Positions 23,389-30,825 of a stretch of 34,781 nucleotides of DNA are shown here, in pieces. The DNA is from Bacillota bacterium (GTDB lineage: Bacteria; Bacillota; Sulfobacillia; JABLXB01). Each line of letters starts with the position of its first letter. Within the stretch, counting starts at the first letter, position 1. The position numbers were made by a program, and so were the translations under genes. The DNA lies in contig JAHDPS010000015.1 in assembly GCA_018434225.1 (NCBI GenBank), positions 1-34,781 on the forward strand, in the 5' to 3' direction. Below the pieces are notes generated by a model. That model had not been told where the DNA came from and made no database searches. It worked only from the letters and a program-made list of their open reading frames with translations.

Positions 23389-24231
23389 ATGTGGCTTGCC
23401 TGTGAGGGTGGGCGACTGGTGGTATTCGTGGCCGCGCTCGTGTGGATGCTGTGGTTCACTCACGAGTATTGTCCGCGAATGCGCGGGCTCGCCCTGGCGT
23501 TCTATGCGGGAGTGGCTGTTGAAGCGCTGGTGTTTTTCGTGCGCCTGAAAGATGCTCGGTATCTGGCGGCCGGATTCCGGGCGGCCGAGCCGCGATGGGA
23601 TGTGTTGTGCAAGGGGTTCGTTGCCAATGCGGTCATTGCGAATGCGGGGACGGCCCTCGCCATCGGCTCGGTGTTCATGATGATGCTCGACATTACTCGC
23701 TCTTCACAGCGCCATAAGCGGGAGGCCGAGGTGGACCACCTCACCGGGCTGTTCAATCGACGGGTGTTCTTCTCCAGGGCGGAGCGCGCCATGAAAGAGG
23801 CGCGCGAGGGCGTGTGCAGGCCGTCCGTGGCGGTGCTAGACGTCGACAACATGAAGGAGATCAATGATGTCTACGGGCATCAGTGCGGGGATGATGTGCT
23901 GAGACACGCCGCGAAGGCGATATCCCTGAGCGTCCGCCACGATGATGTGCCCGCGAGGCATGGCGGAGATGAGTTCGCTGTCTTATTCCTCCACACCGGC
24001 CCAAACCCTGACACGCTCAAGGCGCGGCTGGAGGAATACCTGGAGGGCGTTCGGGCTTGCGGGCGCGGAGTATACATCAGCCTATCCGTGGGCATCGCGC
24101 GCTATCCCCAGGATGGACAGGACATCGACACGCTGCTTTACGCGGCTGACGCGAGGATGTACTCCGACAAGGCGACAAAGAGGCATCGCGAGTGCGCCAG
24201 GGGGGAATGCGAACTCTTCGGTCGAACATGA
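23389..24231 (+). CDS. Membrane-anchored diguanylate cyclase (GGDEF)
   Basis: A 280-residue protein with three hydrophobic segments in residues 9-100 and a GGDEF domain in 110-275. Marks are DHLTGLFNRR, DVDNMKEINDVYGHQCGDD, the active-site HGGDEF (192-196) and SVGIARYPQDG. RHDD at 183-186 is the inhibitory I-site, five residues before GGDEF, so product feedback is expected. It makes c-di-GMP from two GTP. GGAGG before ATG 23389 gives a clear start. It is coupled in position with the PilT-like gene and opposite to an HD-GYP phosphodiesterase, giving synthesis and breakdown enzymes in one locus. Confidence 0.9.
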   Translation: MWLACEGGRLVVFVAALVWMLWFTHEYCPRMRGLALAFYAGVAVEALVFFVRLKDARYLAAGFRAAEPRWDVLCKGFVANAVIANAGTALAIGSVFMMMLDITRSSQRHKREAEVDHLTGLFNRRVFFSRAERAMKEAREGVCRPSVAVLDVDNMKEINDVYGHQCGDDVLRHAAKAISLSVRHDDVPARHGGDEFAVLFLHTGPNPDTLKARLEEYLEGVRACGRGVYISLSVGIARYPQDGQDIDTLLYAADARMYSDKATKRHRECARGECELFGRT

Positions 24232-24350
24232 TCATTATCTGATTGGCTCATTATCAGGTTGATAAGTATCTGGTTTGTTCAGTATCCGGTTGGATCAGTA
24301 CCTGGATTGATCAGTGGTTGGGCGCTTCGTCATTGATCAGGTTGGCTGGG
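24228..24350 (+). repeat. Degenerate tandem repeat region before the PhzF-family gene
   Basis: Five to seven units of about 16-18 bases share a core TCAGTATCCGGTTGG. Clear copies are at 24248-24265, 24279-24294 and 24295-24310, with weaker ones on both sides. The region lies between the diguanylate cyclase stop and the PhzF start and codes for nothing. Function unknown; it may be a minisatellite produced by strand slippage. Confidence 0.6.
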
Positions 24351-24360
24351 AGGGGTCGAG

Positions 24361-25329
24361 ATGAGCAGGAGATTCTACATAGTGGATGTCTTCGCCGAGG
24401 AGAAGTACGCCGGGAATCAGCTCGCGGTCATCAGGGACGCTGGAGACCTCCAGCCTACCGAGATGCAGAAGATCGCCCGGGAGACCAACTACTCCGAGAC
24501 AACTTTCATAATGGCGGATACCCCCAGGGACGGGGGATACGACGTCCGCATCTTCACTCCCGAGAGGGAGATCCCATTTGCGGGTCACCCGACGCTGGGC
24601 ACCGCCTTCGTCATTCGCCGCGAGATCGAAGGGCGCCGAGAAGCCGAAGGGCGCTGCGGATCGGCGAGTCGTGGTCGGGCAAGCGTTCCCCCCGACGACG
24701 CGAGCGGCATGACCCTCGGTGTGACCCTCAATCTGAAGGCCGGCCGCATTCCCGTCACTTTCGGTGCGGCTACCGGCGGGATGGCGGGCGCGTCAGAGGT
24801 CTTGTGGATGAAACAGCTGGCCCCCAGTTTTGGCGACCGCCTCGAGCCTGGTCCACTCCTGGAGGCCGTCGGCCTTTCGGATACGGATCTGGACGATAGA
24901 TTCCCCGTGCAGGAGGTTTCAACCGGCCTTCCCTTTATCATCGCGCCCCTCAATAGCCTCCGCGCGGTGAAGAAAGCCCGGGTCGAGAGGGAGAAGTTCC
25001 GGGAAGTGATCGACAGGACTGAGGCCAAGGACATCCTCCTGTTCTGCCCCGAGACCTACCGCCGGGAGAACCATCTCAACGTGCGGGTGTTCGCCGAGTA
25101 TCAGGGGGTCCCCGAGGATCCCGCGACGGGGAGCGCGAACGGTTGCCTGGCGGGATACCTGGTGAAACACAGGTACTTCGGGGGCGATCGCATCGATGTT
25201 CGCGTCGAACAGGGGTATGAGATAGGGCGGCCGTCGCTCTTGCTGCTCAAGGCGGAGGAGCGTGGCGGCGCGATAGACGTGTTCGTCGGCGGCAAGGTAT
25301 TGATGGTGGCGAGGGGCGAACTCGTCTGA
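24361..25329 (+). CDS. PhzF family isomerase/epimerase-like protein
   Basis: A 322-residue member of the PhzF family (diaminopimelate-epimerase-like fold). Family marks are VDVFAEEKYAGNQLAV, NYSETTFI (with the catalytic Glu), RIFTPEREIPFAGHPTLG and EDPATGSANGCLAGYL. PhzF isomerises a dihydro-anthranilate intermediate of phenazine synthesis; most bacterial homologues have unknown substrates, and no other phenazine genes are present. An unusual charged insertion (GRREAEGRCGSASRGRASVP) lies in the middle, about residues 97-116. GGGAGGGG before ATG 24361 supports the start. Confidence 0.88.
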   Translation: MSRRFYIVDVFAEEKYAGNQLAVIRDAGDLQPTEMQKIARETNYSETTFIMADTPRDGGYDVRIFTPEREIPFAGHPTLGTAFVIRREIEGRREAEGRCGSASRGRASVPPDDASGMTLGVTLNLKAGRIPVTFGAATGGMAGASEVLWMKQLAPSFGDRLEPGPLLEAVGLSDTDLDDRFPVQEVSTGLPFIIAPLNSLRAVKKARVEREKFREVIDRTEAKDILLFCPETYRRENHLNVRVFAEYQGVPEDPATGSANGCLAGYLVKHRYFGGDRIDVRVEQGYEIGRPSLLLLKAEERGGAIDVFVGGKVLMVARGELV

Positions 25330-25392
25330 GGAGCCTGCCCCTCGCGAATTCGGAGACCACCGCAATGTTGACAATGATGCCGAAGACGCCGA

Positions 25393-26160
25393 CTAGACCT
25401 GGATAATCCTCACGCCAAGCCTGCGGATCTCCTCCAGCATTTCCTGCGGGGCCTGTTGGTCCGTCACGATCAGAGAGGCCGCCGTGATGGGGGCGGTGCG
25501 GCTGGCGGCCACATGGCCGAACTTGGTGTGATCGGCCACGACGATAATGGTGTCGCTGATGGTCATTATGGCCCGGTCCGTCATCATCATCTGCAGGCTG
25601 TCGCTGGTCAATCCATAGGTTGGATGGATTCCGCGCATACCCGTGATTATCTTGTCGACCCGCAGGTCCCGCAGCGCGTACTCGGCCACGTGCCCTACCA
25701 TGGACAGGTTGCTGGTCTGCAGGAACCCGCCCACGACCAGGACCGTGATGCTCGGAGATGCCGCCAGGGAGTTGGCCACGGTGAGCGCGTTGGTGACGAC
25801 GGTTATCCCCTGGTGGTCTATCAAGGATTCGGCCACGGCGAGGGTAGTTGTGCCCGCGCCGACGAAGATCGTTTCGCCCGGAGAGACCATGTCCGCGACT
25901 GCGCGGCCGATATTCTGTTTCGCGGTGGGCTCTTCCCGCATCCGCTCCAATACGGGCAGTCCGCCCGGCGCCCGCTGTTGGTCTGGAGCGATAGCGCCCC
26001 CATGCACTCGTACGACGCGTCCTTGCGCCGCGAGATCGCAAAGGTCGCGTCGGATAGTCATCTCGCTGACGCCGAATTGAGCCGCAAGGTCGGAAACGGT
26101 CGCTTGCCCGTGACCCTCGATGAATCTGCGGATCTTATGATGTCGTTCTTCTTTCAACAT
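25393..26160 (-). CDS. DeoR family transcriptional regulator
   Basis: A 255-residue DeoR-type regulator. Residues 3-57 form the N-terminal winged helix (ERHHKIRRFIEGHGQATVSD, then FGVSEMTIRRDL, then VVRVHGGA). The C-terminal DeoRC sensor domain has FVGAGTTTLAVAESL (sugar-phosphate-binding loop) and VVADHTKFGHVA. Such proteins repress sugar or sugar-acid operons and are released by a phosphorylated intermediate. ATG 26160 gives the canonical start; an in-frame extension to 26208 adds unrelated residues. It lies last in the minus-strand arm of the carbohydrate-acid locus and is the natural regulator of it, perhaps through the 27868-27891 palindrome. Confidence 0.88.
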   Translation of the reverse strand: MLKEERHHKIRRFIEGHGQATVSDLAAQFGVSEMTIRRDLCDLAAQGRVVRVHGGAIAPDQQRAPGGLPVLERMREEPTAKQNIGRAVADMVSPGETIFVGAGTTTLAVAESLIDHQGITVVTNALTVANSLAASPSITVLVVGGFLQTSNLSMVGHVAEYALRDLRVDKIITGMRGIHPTYGLTSDSLQMMMTDRAIMTISDTIIVVADHTKFGHVAASRTAPITAASLIVTDQQAPQEMLEEIRRLGVRIIQV

Positions 26161-26209
26161 GTGTTCGTCGTTTGTTGATGGAATCGCCGCTATCGCCGAC
26201 CACCTCACT

Positions 26210-26956
26210 TCAGGAACCGCGAGTGTCTCTATACCGCTTGACGAGGTCGAGAGACTCGCGGAAGATGTGGTCCATGATCTTTCTGCCCGTTTCCGCCGTG
26301 GCGGCGGTGGCGTCGCCTATGACGCCGCTTTCGCAGAACTCGTCCCAGGTGATCGAGACGGCGCCGAACAGTGGGTCGTGCTCCGGATACTCGGAGACGG
26401 CCTTCTTCATGTCCACGAGATCGGGACGAATCGCCAGGACGGCCGATGTCTCGTATTCCTCGGCGTGCGCGAATGTCGCGTGCCATCGTTTCGATTTGCA
26501 GTACTTCTTGATAGCCTCGTTGTATCCAGGAAGAACCAGGTTGACGAAGCGGGCCCGGGAGGTGAGGAGCAGTTTCCGCTCAGCCGCTTTGCAGGCGGCC
26601 GCGGCGCCCAGGTGCGCGACGAATATGAATATTGTCTTCACGCCGTGCTCGAACAGCGACTCGGCGATCTCGACCAGCTCGGCCGCGAACGTCTCATCGG
26701 ACAGGGACACGGTCCCTGGAAAACGGCGGAGAGAGAACGAGGGCGTGTAAGCCAGGCCTGGCAACAACAATCCCCCCGTGGCTTCGGCCAATCGCTCGCA
26801 TACGTGCTCCGCGATGATGACATCGGTGCCCATAGGCAGGTGGGGACCATGTTGCTCGAGGGCGCCCACGGGAAGAAAGGCGAAGTCCCTCTCCTTCACC
26901 AGGTCCTCGAACTCAGTCCACGACATTTCAAAGTGCCTGGCTATTTCCTTGATCAA
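26210..26956 (-). CDS. Creatininase family amidohydrolase
   Basis: A 248-residue creatininase-fold protein. The metal-site marks are present: LPVGALEQHGPHLPMGTD (Glu, His, Asp) near residue 30-45, FIFVAHLGAA in place of the usual GNGGN-type loop, and HAEEYETSAVLA with the distal Glu/His. Known members hydrolyse cyclic amides or formamides (creatinine, FAPy, mycofactocin precursors). The loop change suggests an unusual substrate. A TTG at 26956 with AAAGGGCG upstream is taken as the start; an ATG 10 codons in is the alternative. It sits between the TrpA-like and DeoR genes. Confidence 0.85.
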   Translation of the reverse strand: MIKEIARHFEMSWTEFEDLVKERDFAFLPVGALEQHGPHLPMGTDVIIAEHVCERLAEATGGLLLPGLAYTPSFSLRRFPGTVSLSDETFAAELVEIAESLFEHGVKTIFIFVAHLGAAAACKAAERKLLLTSRARFVNLVLPGYNEAIKKYCKSKRWHATFAHAEEYETSAVLAIRPDLVDMKKAVSEYPEHDPLFGAVSITWDEFCESGVIGDATAATAETGRKIMDHIFRESLDLVKRYRDTRGS

Positions 26957-27014
26957 CGCCCTTTCACCTTCCCGATACGCGTTCGTTGGCCGGCACGCCG
27001 TGAGATGCGGCGGG

Positions 27015-27818
27015 TCATCGAGGCAGGGTCGCCGACTTGATCTCGCGGATGAGACCGCTCAAGCCGTCGTAGTCCCCGGCTCCAATCATATCCATCAGGA
27101 CGGTGCCGATGATGAGCCCATCCGGATTCATGGCAACCGCTTCCGCGGCCCGTTGGCCGTCGCGTATGCCGTATCCCAGCATGATGGAGGCGCGGGTCCC
27201 CGTCGCCCGCACGCGTTCGATCAGCGCCCGGTTCCTCTCATCCACTGTCGGCCTCTGCCCGTTCTTGTCCGCGACGGATTGAAGGATCATAAACCCCCGG
27301 CCGTTATCGGCGATGTCCGGCAGAAGGTCTTCGCGGAACGGATGCGGCATGAAGCGGATCCTGTATATCGACGCGCTCTCCAGGAGATTATCCATCTCAT
27401 CCAACATAGTGGGGGGGGAGACTATGGAATCCGCCAATAGGTGAGCTTCGACGCCGGCGGCCCTTAATCCCTCAACGAAGCGCCTTACCCCCAACTCCTG
27501 GACGACGTCGGAGTATGTCATGACCTCGAACGGTTCGTCGGGGTGTTCGCCGCGGATCTCCTTGATGAGGTCCAGGTAGGCCCCGAGGTTGGGCTGCGCG
27601 GTGAGGGCGCGCCGGCAAGCCGCGTGCATCCGCCGGCTGTCGAAGTGAGGGTTCTTGCTCGGGATCATCAGTTCTACGATGTCCACTCCCGACTCCAGGA
27701 AGTGGTTGACGAGCCGCTTCGTGGCGGCCATATTCGGATCGCCCAGGGGAAGAACACAACAGAGGAACTTCTCCCCGCGGCCCAGGACTTGCTGAATGCG
27801 CTGGTCGAGCCGGTTCAT
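27015..27818 (-). CDS. Tryptophan synthase alpha chain (TrpA)-like protein
   Basis: A 267-residue TIM barrel related to TrpA. The catalytic residues of TrpA appear conserved in place: Glu49 in DIVELMIP and Asp60 in NPHFDS, which match alpha-Glu49 and alpha-Asp60 of the enteric enzyme. The final barrel loops read IMLGYGIRDGQRAAE and DGLIIGTVLMD, with the phosphate-binding glycines of the family. No trpB or other trp gene is in the window. In this catabolic context it more likely cleaves or isomerises a phosphorylated intermediate by a retro-aldol reaction than makes indole; that is inference. ATG 27818 follows GGAGGG by 8 bases. Confidence 0.8.
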   Translation of the reverse strand: MNRLDQRIQQVLGRGEKFLCCVLPLGDPNMAATKRLVNHFLESGVDIVELMIPSKNPHFDSRRMHAACRRALTAQPNLGAYLDLIKEIRGEHPDEPFEVMTYSDVVQELGVRRFVEGLRAAGVEAHLLADSIVSPPTMLDEMDNLLESASIYRIRFMPHPFREDLLPDIADNGRGFMILQSVADKNGQRPTVDERNRALIERVRATGTRASIMLGYGIRDGQRAAEAVAMNPDGLIIGTVLMDMIGAGDYDGLSGLIREIKSATLPR

Positions 27819-27867
27819 CAAGGTTTCCCTCCTTAAAGATTCGGGACATCAAGATCGGGACTTTGAC

Positions 27868-27891
27868 CTGGGACGTTCTAGAACGTCCCAG
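27868..27891. promoter_or_regulatory. 24-bp perfect palindrome between the divergent catabolic arms
   Basis: CTGGGACGTTCT (27868-27879) is followed immediately by its exact reverse complement (27880-27891). It lies 50 bases upstream of the TrpA-like start on one side and 37 bases upstream of the -35 candidate on the other, so it can control both operons. A DeoR-type regulator is encoded in the locus. Confidence 0.7.
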
Positions 27892-27927
27892 TGTGTGCTA
27901 AATAGATTGTTTTTGGTAACTTGCTGC

Positions 27928-27957
27928 TTGACTTTGTGCTATGATGTGCAATAATAA
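27928..27957 (+). promoter_or_regulatory. Promoter candidate for the SDR-lyase-lactonase-PTS operon
   Basis: TTGACT (27928-27933) is followed after 18 bases by TAATAA (27952-27957); a 17-base spacer with ATAATA is equally possible. The next reading start is GTG 28035. Confidence 0.45.
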
Positions 27958-28034
27958 CTATAGCATGTTCTGTGCTGGCGTCAAGTATGAGCCCGCACCA
28001 CATTGGAGAAACCCTAAGTCTGGGGGAAAACGGC

Positions 28035-29903
28035 GTGATCTTGGTAACGGGAGGGAACGGCTTCCTCGGGCGGCCCTTTTGCGAGAGACTCTTCGAGGAA
28101 GGGGCGGAGGTCCTGAGCCTCGACATCTCCGCAGGGCGAGAAACAAGGTACCCCAGCATTGCTGGGGACATTTCCGATCGCGAGGGACTTGGAGCGATCT
28201 TCCGCCGCTACCCGATACACACGGTTGTCAATTTGGCCGCCATCCTGGCGACGGACTCTATGAGGGACCCGACGACCAGTTTCAGGGTCAATGTAGTGGG
28301 ATCGTTCAATCTCCTCTATTTCTGTCGAGGGAAGGGCGTCTCGCGATTCGTGTTCGCGAGTTCCTACAATGCACTGGGCGATCTCCCGGAGCGGAAGGAC
28401 CCAGTGGACGAGACGGCGCCCTGCCAGCCCACTGACTTCTACGGAGCGTCCAAGCTGTTCGTCGAGCAGATGGGGATCATGTTCTCCCACCAGTACGGAT
28501 TCGAGTTCGCCGCCGCTAGGATGCCAATGGTCGTGGGTCCCGGGAAACCCAGCACGACCTCCGCATGGAGAGCCGAGATGTTCAACCGCGTTCGATCGGG
28601 AGGCAACCTGTTGATCGAATTCGCCCCGGGGGAAGTGCTGCCCCTGGCCCACTACCAGGACGTCGTGGAAGCCCTCGTGAGGCTCACCTTGAGCGAACGC
28701 TTGAACCACGCGGTATATCACCTTCCCTACGAGGCGTGGCGAGTCGAGGACCTCGGGCGAACGTTGCGGGAAGTTGGGCACGATCTCAGGGTAACGTATG
28801 GGGAACGGCGATTCCACGGCGGTCCGGCGTCCGTCTCATGGGAACGGATACGCGAGGAGTTCAACACGGAAACGCCCTCATTGCGCGGAAGGCTGCTGGA
28901 GGCGGCCGATGCGAGCGAGGAAGGCAGCGGTGGTGACCGAACCCTACGCCGGGACCAGGCCGTAAATCGAGGCCAGGTCGTATATCGGGACCAGGTTGTC
29001 AATAAGGAGGAGATGTGCGGCATGAAGGCGAGTATCGTGGGAGTGATCCCGCCCGTCATAACGGCGTTCGATGCCCGGGGCGAGTTCGATGAAAAGGCCC
29101 AGAGAGAGATCATCAGTTTCCTTGCGCCAAAGGTGAATGGGTTTTATCCCGTTGGTACTTATGGGTCCGGCCCGCTTATGAGCCTGGCGGAGCGCAAGAG
29201 AGTGGCGGAGGTCGTCGTCGACGAGGTCAATAAGCGCGTGCCGGTCATCGTGCACGTGGGGGCGGCGTCCACCGCTGAGACAGTGGAGCTGGCCAGGCAC
29301 GCCGAATCGATCGGCGCCGACGCCGTGGGCGCGATCCCCCCTTACTATTACCGCTATACAGAGGACGACTTGTTGGGACACTTCAGGGCCATTCTCGAGG
29401 CCGTCCACATTCCGGTGTTCGCATACAATAATCCAGGGCTTTCGAACAACCCTTTGACCCCCGGGCTACTGTCGAAACTTGCTGCGGAGGGCCTCGCCGG
29501 CCTGAAGGACAGCTCGTTCGATCTGACGCAGTTCTACGAGTTCCTGAACGGCATCCAGCACCCGGGCTTCGCCTTCATCGTCGGCACGGAGGCAATCGCC
29601 GCGGCGGCGGTCCACGCGGGGGCGCAAGGGATCATCTCGGGATTGGCGAACGTCTGGCCCGAGATCATGGGAGAGTTCTGGCGGGAACTGAAATCGAACG
29701 ATGGAAGAAAGGCCGGAACACTGCAGCTGCGAGTGTTGAAAGCCCGTTCGATCCTCAAGTACGCGTCCACACTCGTGGTGTGTTACGAGGTCCTGAAAAT
29801 GCGGGGGGTGAACGCGGGTTTCCCGAGGAAGCCGTATTCCCCGGTGGATGAAGGAACCAGGAAGAGAATCAGGGAAGCGTTCGCGAATATGGGGCTGTTG
29901 TGA
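28035..29903 (+). CDS. Single frame joining an NAD-dependent epimerase/dehydratase (SDR) and a DHDPS-family lyase
   Basis: One uninterrupted frame covers two enzymes. Residues 1-300 are an extended SDR: Rossmann VILVTGGNGFLG, catalytic Tyr/Lys in YGASKLF, and a conserved RMPMVVGPG segment. Residues from about 330 on are a DHDPS/NanA-type lyase. The two are joined by three 18-base repeats (28950-29003) coding RDQAVN-RGQVVY-RDQVVN, then AAGGAGG and an internal start. GTG 28035 has GGGGGAAAA about 8 bases upstream; a GTG at 27972 would extend it without family similarity. It could be made as a fusion or as two proteins by internal initiation. Both functions fit the sugar-acid locus. Confidence 0.75.
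   Translation: MILVTGGNGFLGRPFCERLFEEGAEVLSLDISAGRETRYPSIAGDISDREGLGAIFRRYPIHTVVNLAAILATDSMRDPTTSFRVNVVGSFNLLYFCRGKGVSRFVFASSYNALGDLPERKDPVDETAPCQPTDFYGASKLFVEQMGIMFSHQYGFEFAAARMPMVVGPGKPSTTSAWRAEMFNRVRSGGNLLIEFAPGEVLPLAHYQDVVEALVRLTLSERLNHAVYHLPYEAWRVEDLGRTLREVGHDLRVTYGERRFHGGPASVSWERIREEFNTETPSLRGRLLEAADASEEGSGGDRTLRRDQAVNRGQVVYRDQVVNKEEMCGMKASIVGVIPPVITAFDARGEFDEKAQREIISFLAPKVNGFYPVGTYGSGPLMSLAERKRVAEVVVDEVNKRVPVIVHVGAASTAETVELARHAESIGADAVGAIPPYYYRYTEDDLLGHFRAILEAVHIPVFAYNNPGLSNNPLTPGLLSKLAAEGLAGLKDSSFDLTQFYEFLNGIQHPGFAFIVGTEAIAAAAVHAGAQGIISGLANVWPEIMGEFWRELKSNDGRKAGTLQLRVLKARSILKYASTLVVCYEVLKMRGVNAGFPRKPYSPVDEGTRKRIREAFANMGLL
28950..29003 (+). repeat. Three 18-bp tandem repeats joining two enzyme frames
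   Basis: Units 28950-28967, 28968-28985 and 28986-29003 are all variants of CGGGACCAGGTCGTAAAT. Because 18 is a multiple of three they stay in frame and encode three similar hexapeptides. The array ends just before an AAGGAGG ribosome binding site (29004-29010). Confidence 0.85.
29022..29903 (+). CDS. Internal start: DHDPS/NanA-family lyase read as a separate protein
   Basis: From ATG 29022 the protein has 293 residues, the normal length of a dihydrodipicolinate synthase-family lyase. It has SIVGVIPPVITAFD, PVGTYGSGPLMSLAERKRV, the catalytic Tyr135 in FAYNNPG and the Schiff-base Lys162 in GLKDSS. AAGGAGG at 29004-29010 is a strong ribosome binding site, about 11 bases upstream; a second ATG at 29013 is too close to it. 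Family members cleave or dehydrate 2-keto-3-deoxy sugar acids, N-acetylneuraminate and similar compounds. Downstream lie an SMP-30 lactonase and an ascorbate-type PTS. It is listed separately because its own start signal is good, although the upstream SDR frame never stops. Confidence 0.65.
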   Translation: MKASIVGVIPPVITAFDARGEFDEKAQREIISFLAPKVNGFYPVGTYGSGPLMSLAERKRVAEVVVDEVNKRVPVIVHVGAASTAETVELARHAESIGADAVGAIPPYYYRYTEDDLLGHFRAILEAVHIPVFAYNNPGLSNNPLTPGLLSKLAAEGLAGLKDSSFDLTQFYEFLNGIQHPGFAFIVGTEAIAAAAVHAGAQGIISGLANVWPEIMGEFWRELKSNDGRKAGTLQLRVLKARSILKYASTLVVCYEVLKMRGVNAGFPRKPYSPVDEGTRKRIREAFANMGLL

Positions 29904-29924
29904 ATCATACCGGGAGGGTGTCGC

Positions 29925-30824
29925 ATGGAGATGGATGTCTTTGACCGCGAAATGAGGGATCTCATCGCACCGGACGCCGAGATGGTCAAGATCGCGGGGG
30001 GGTTCCGTTTCACAGAGGGTCCCGTCTGGAACCAGAGCGACGGTTCGCTCTACTTCTCCGACATCCCCGGCGATACAATCCACCGCTTCTCCCCGGAGGG
30101 CGGCGTCGAAGTATTCAGGAAGCCCAGTCATTACGCCAACGGCCTCGCATTCGATAGAGATGGTTGCCTGGTCGCGTGCGAGCACCGGACGCGCAGGGTG
30201 ACGAGGACGTCCCCCACCGGGATCCAGGTGCTTGCCGACAGTTACCGCGGCAAGCGCCTGAACTCACCGAACGATGTGATCGTGGCGAAAGACGGCTCTG
30301 TGCTGTTCACGGACCCCTGTTACGGCCTGCGCGAGGGCCTGGGCGGACCCGGGGAGCGGGAACTCACCTTTCAGGGGGTCTACCGCATAGCGCCGGGTTC
30401 TTCCGAAATCACTCTGCTGGTGGATGATTTCGAGACGCCCAACGGCCTGGCGCTTACGCCCGATGAGCGCCACCTGTACATTATCGATTCGATCCCTAAA
30501 CACATTCGAAGGTTCGAGGTTCACGAGGGATGGAGATTGAGTGGAGGTGATGTGCTGGTCGAACTTAGTGGTGATGGCGAGGGCAAACCCGATGGCATGA
30601 AGCTGGATGGGGAAGGCAGGATATTTTCAACGGGCCCCGGTGGCGTCTGGATTTGCTCCTCCGACGGGGATATATTGGGGCGCATCCGGGTACCTGAGAA
30701 GACGTCCAACCTCGCGTGGGGCGAGTGCGGCGAGGGCTATGGGACTCTATTCATCACCGCTTCCACGAGCGTGTATAGCGTGCGGTGTCGTCTCAATCAT
30801 GTTACGACGAACGGAGGTCGATAG
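29925..30824 (+). CDS. SMP-30/gluconolactonase family protein
   Basis: A 299-residue six-bladed beta-propeller of the SMP-30/gluconolaconase/LRE family. Residues that bind the divalent metal are visible: Glu in FTEGPVW, Asn in LNSPNDVIV and Asp in KPDGMKLD; NGLAFDRDG and NGLALTPDE mark repeated blades. Family members open aldono-lactones (gluconolactone, xylonolactone and others) to the acid. It lies between the lyase gene and the PTS genes, one base from the next start, so it is part of one transcript. ATG 29925 has GGGAGGG upstream. Confidence 0.88.
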   Translation: MEMDVFDREMRDLIAPDAEMVKIAGGFRFTEGPVWNQSDGSLYFSDIPGDTIHRFSPEGGVEVFRKPSHYANGLAFDRDGCLVACEHRTRRVTRTSPTGIQVLADSYRGKRLNSPNDVIVAKDGSVLFTDPCYGLREGLGGPGERELTFQGVYRIAPGSSEITLLVDDFETPNGLALTPDERHLYIIDSIPKHIRRFEVHEGWRLSGGDVLVELSGDGEGKPDGMKLDGEGRIFSTGPGGVWICSSDGDILGRIRVPEKTSNLAWGECGEGYGTLFITASTSVYSVRCRLNHVTTNGGR

Positions 30825-30825
30825 C

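Noticed and set aside
24228-24350. CRISPR array
   Set aside because: Units are directly adjacent, of 16-18 bases and degenerate; there are no spacers of constant length and no cas genes.
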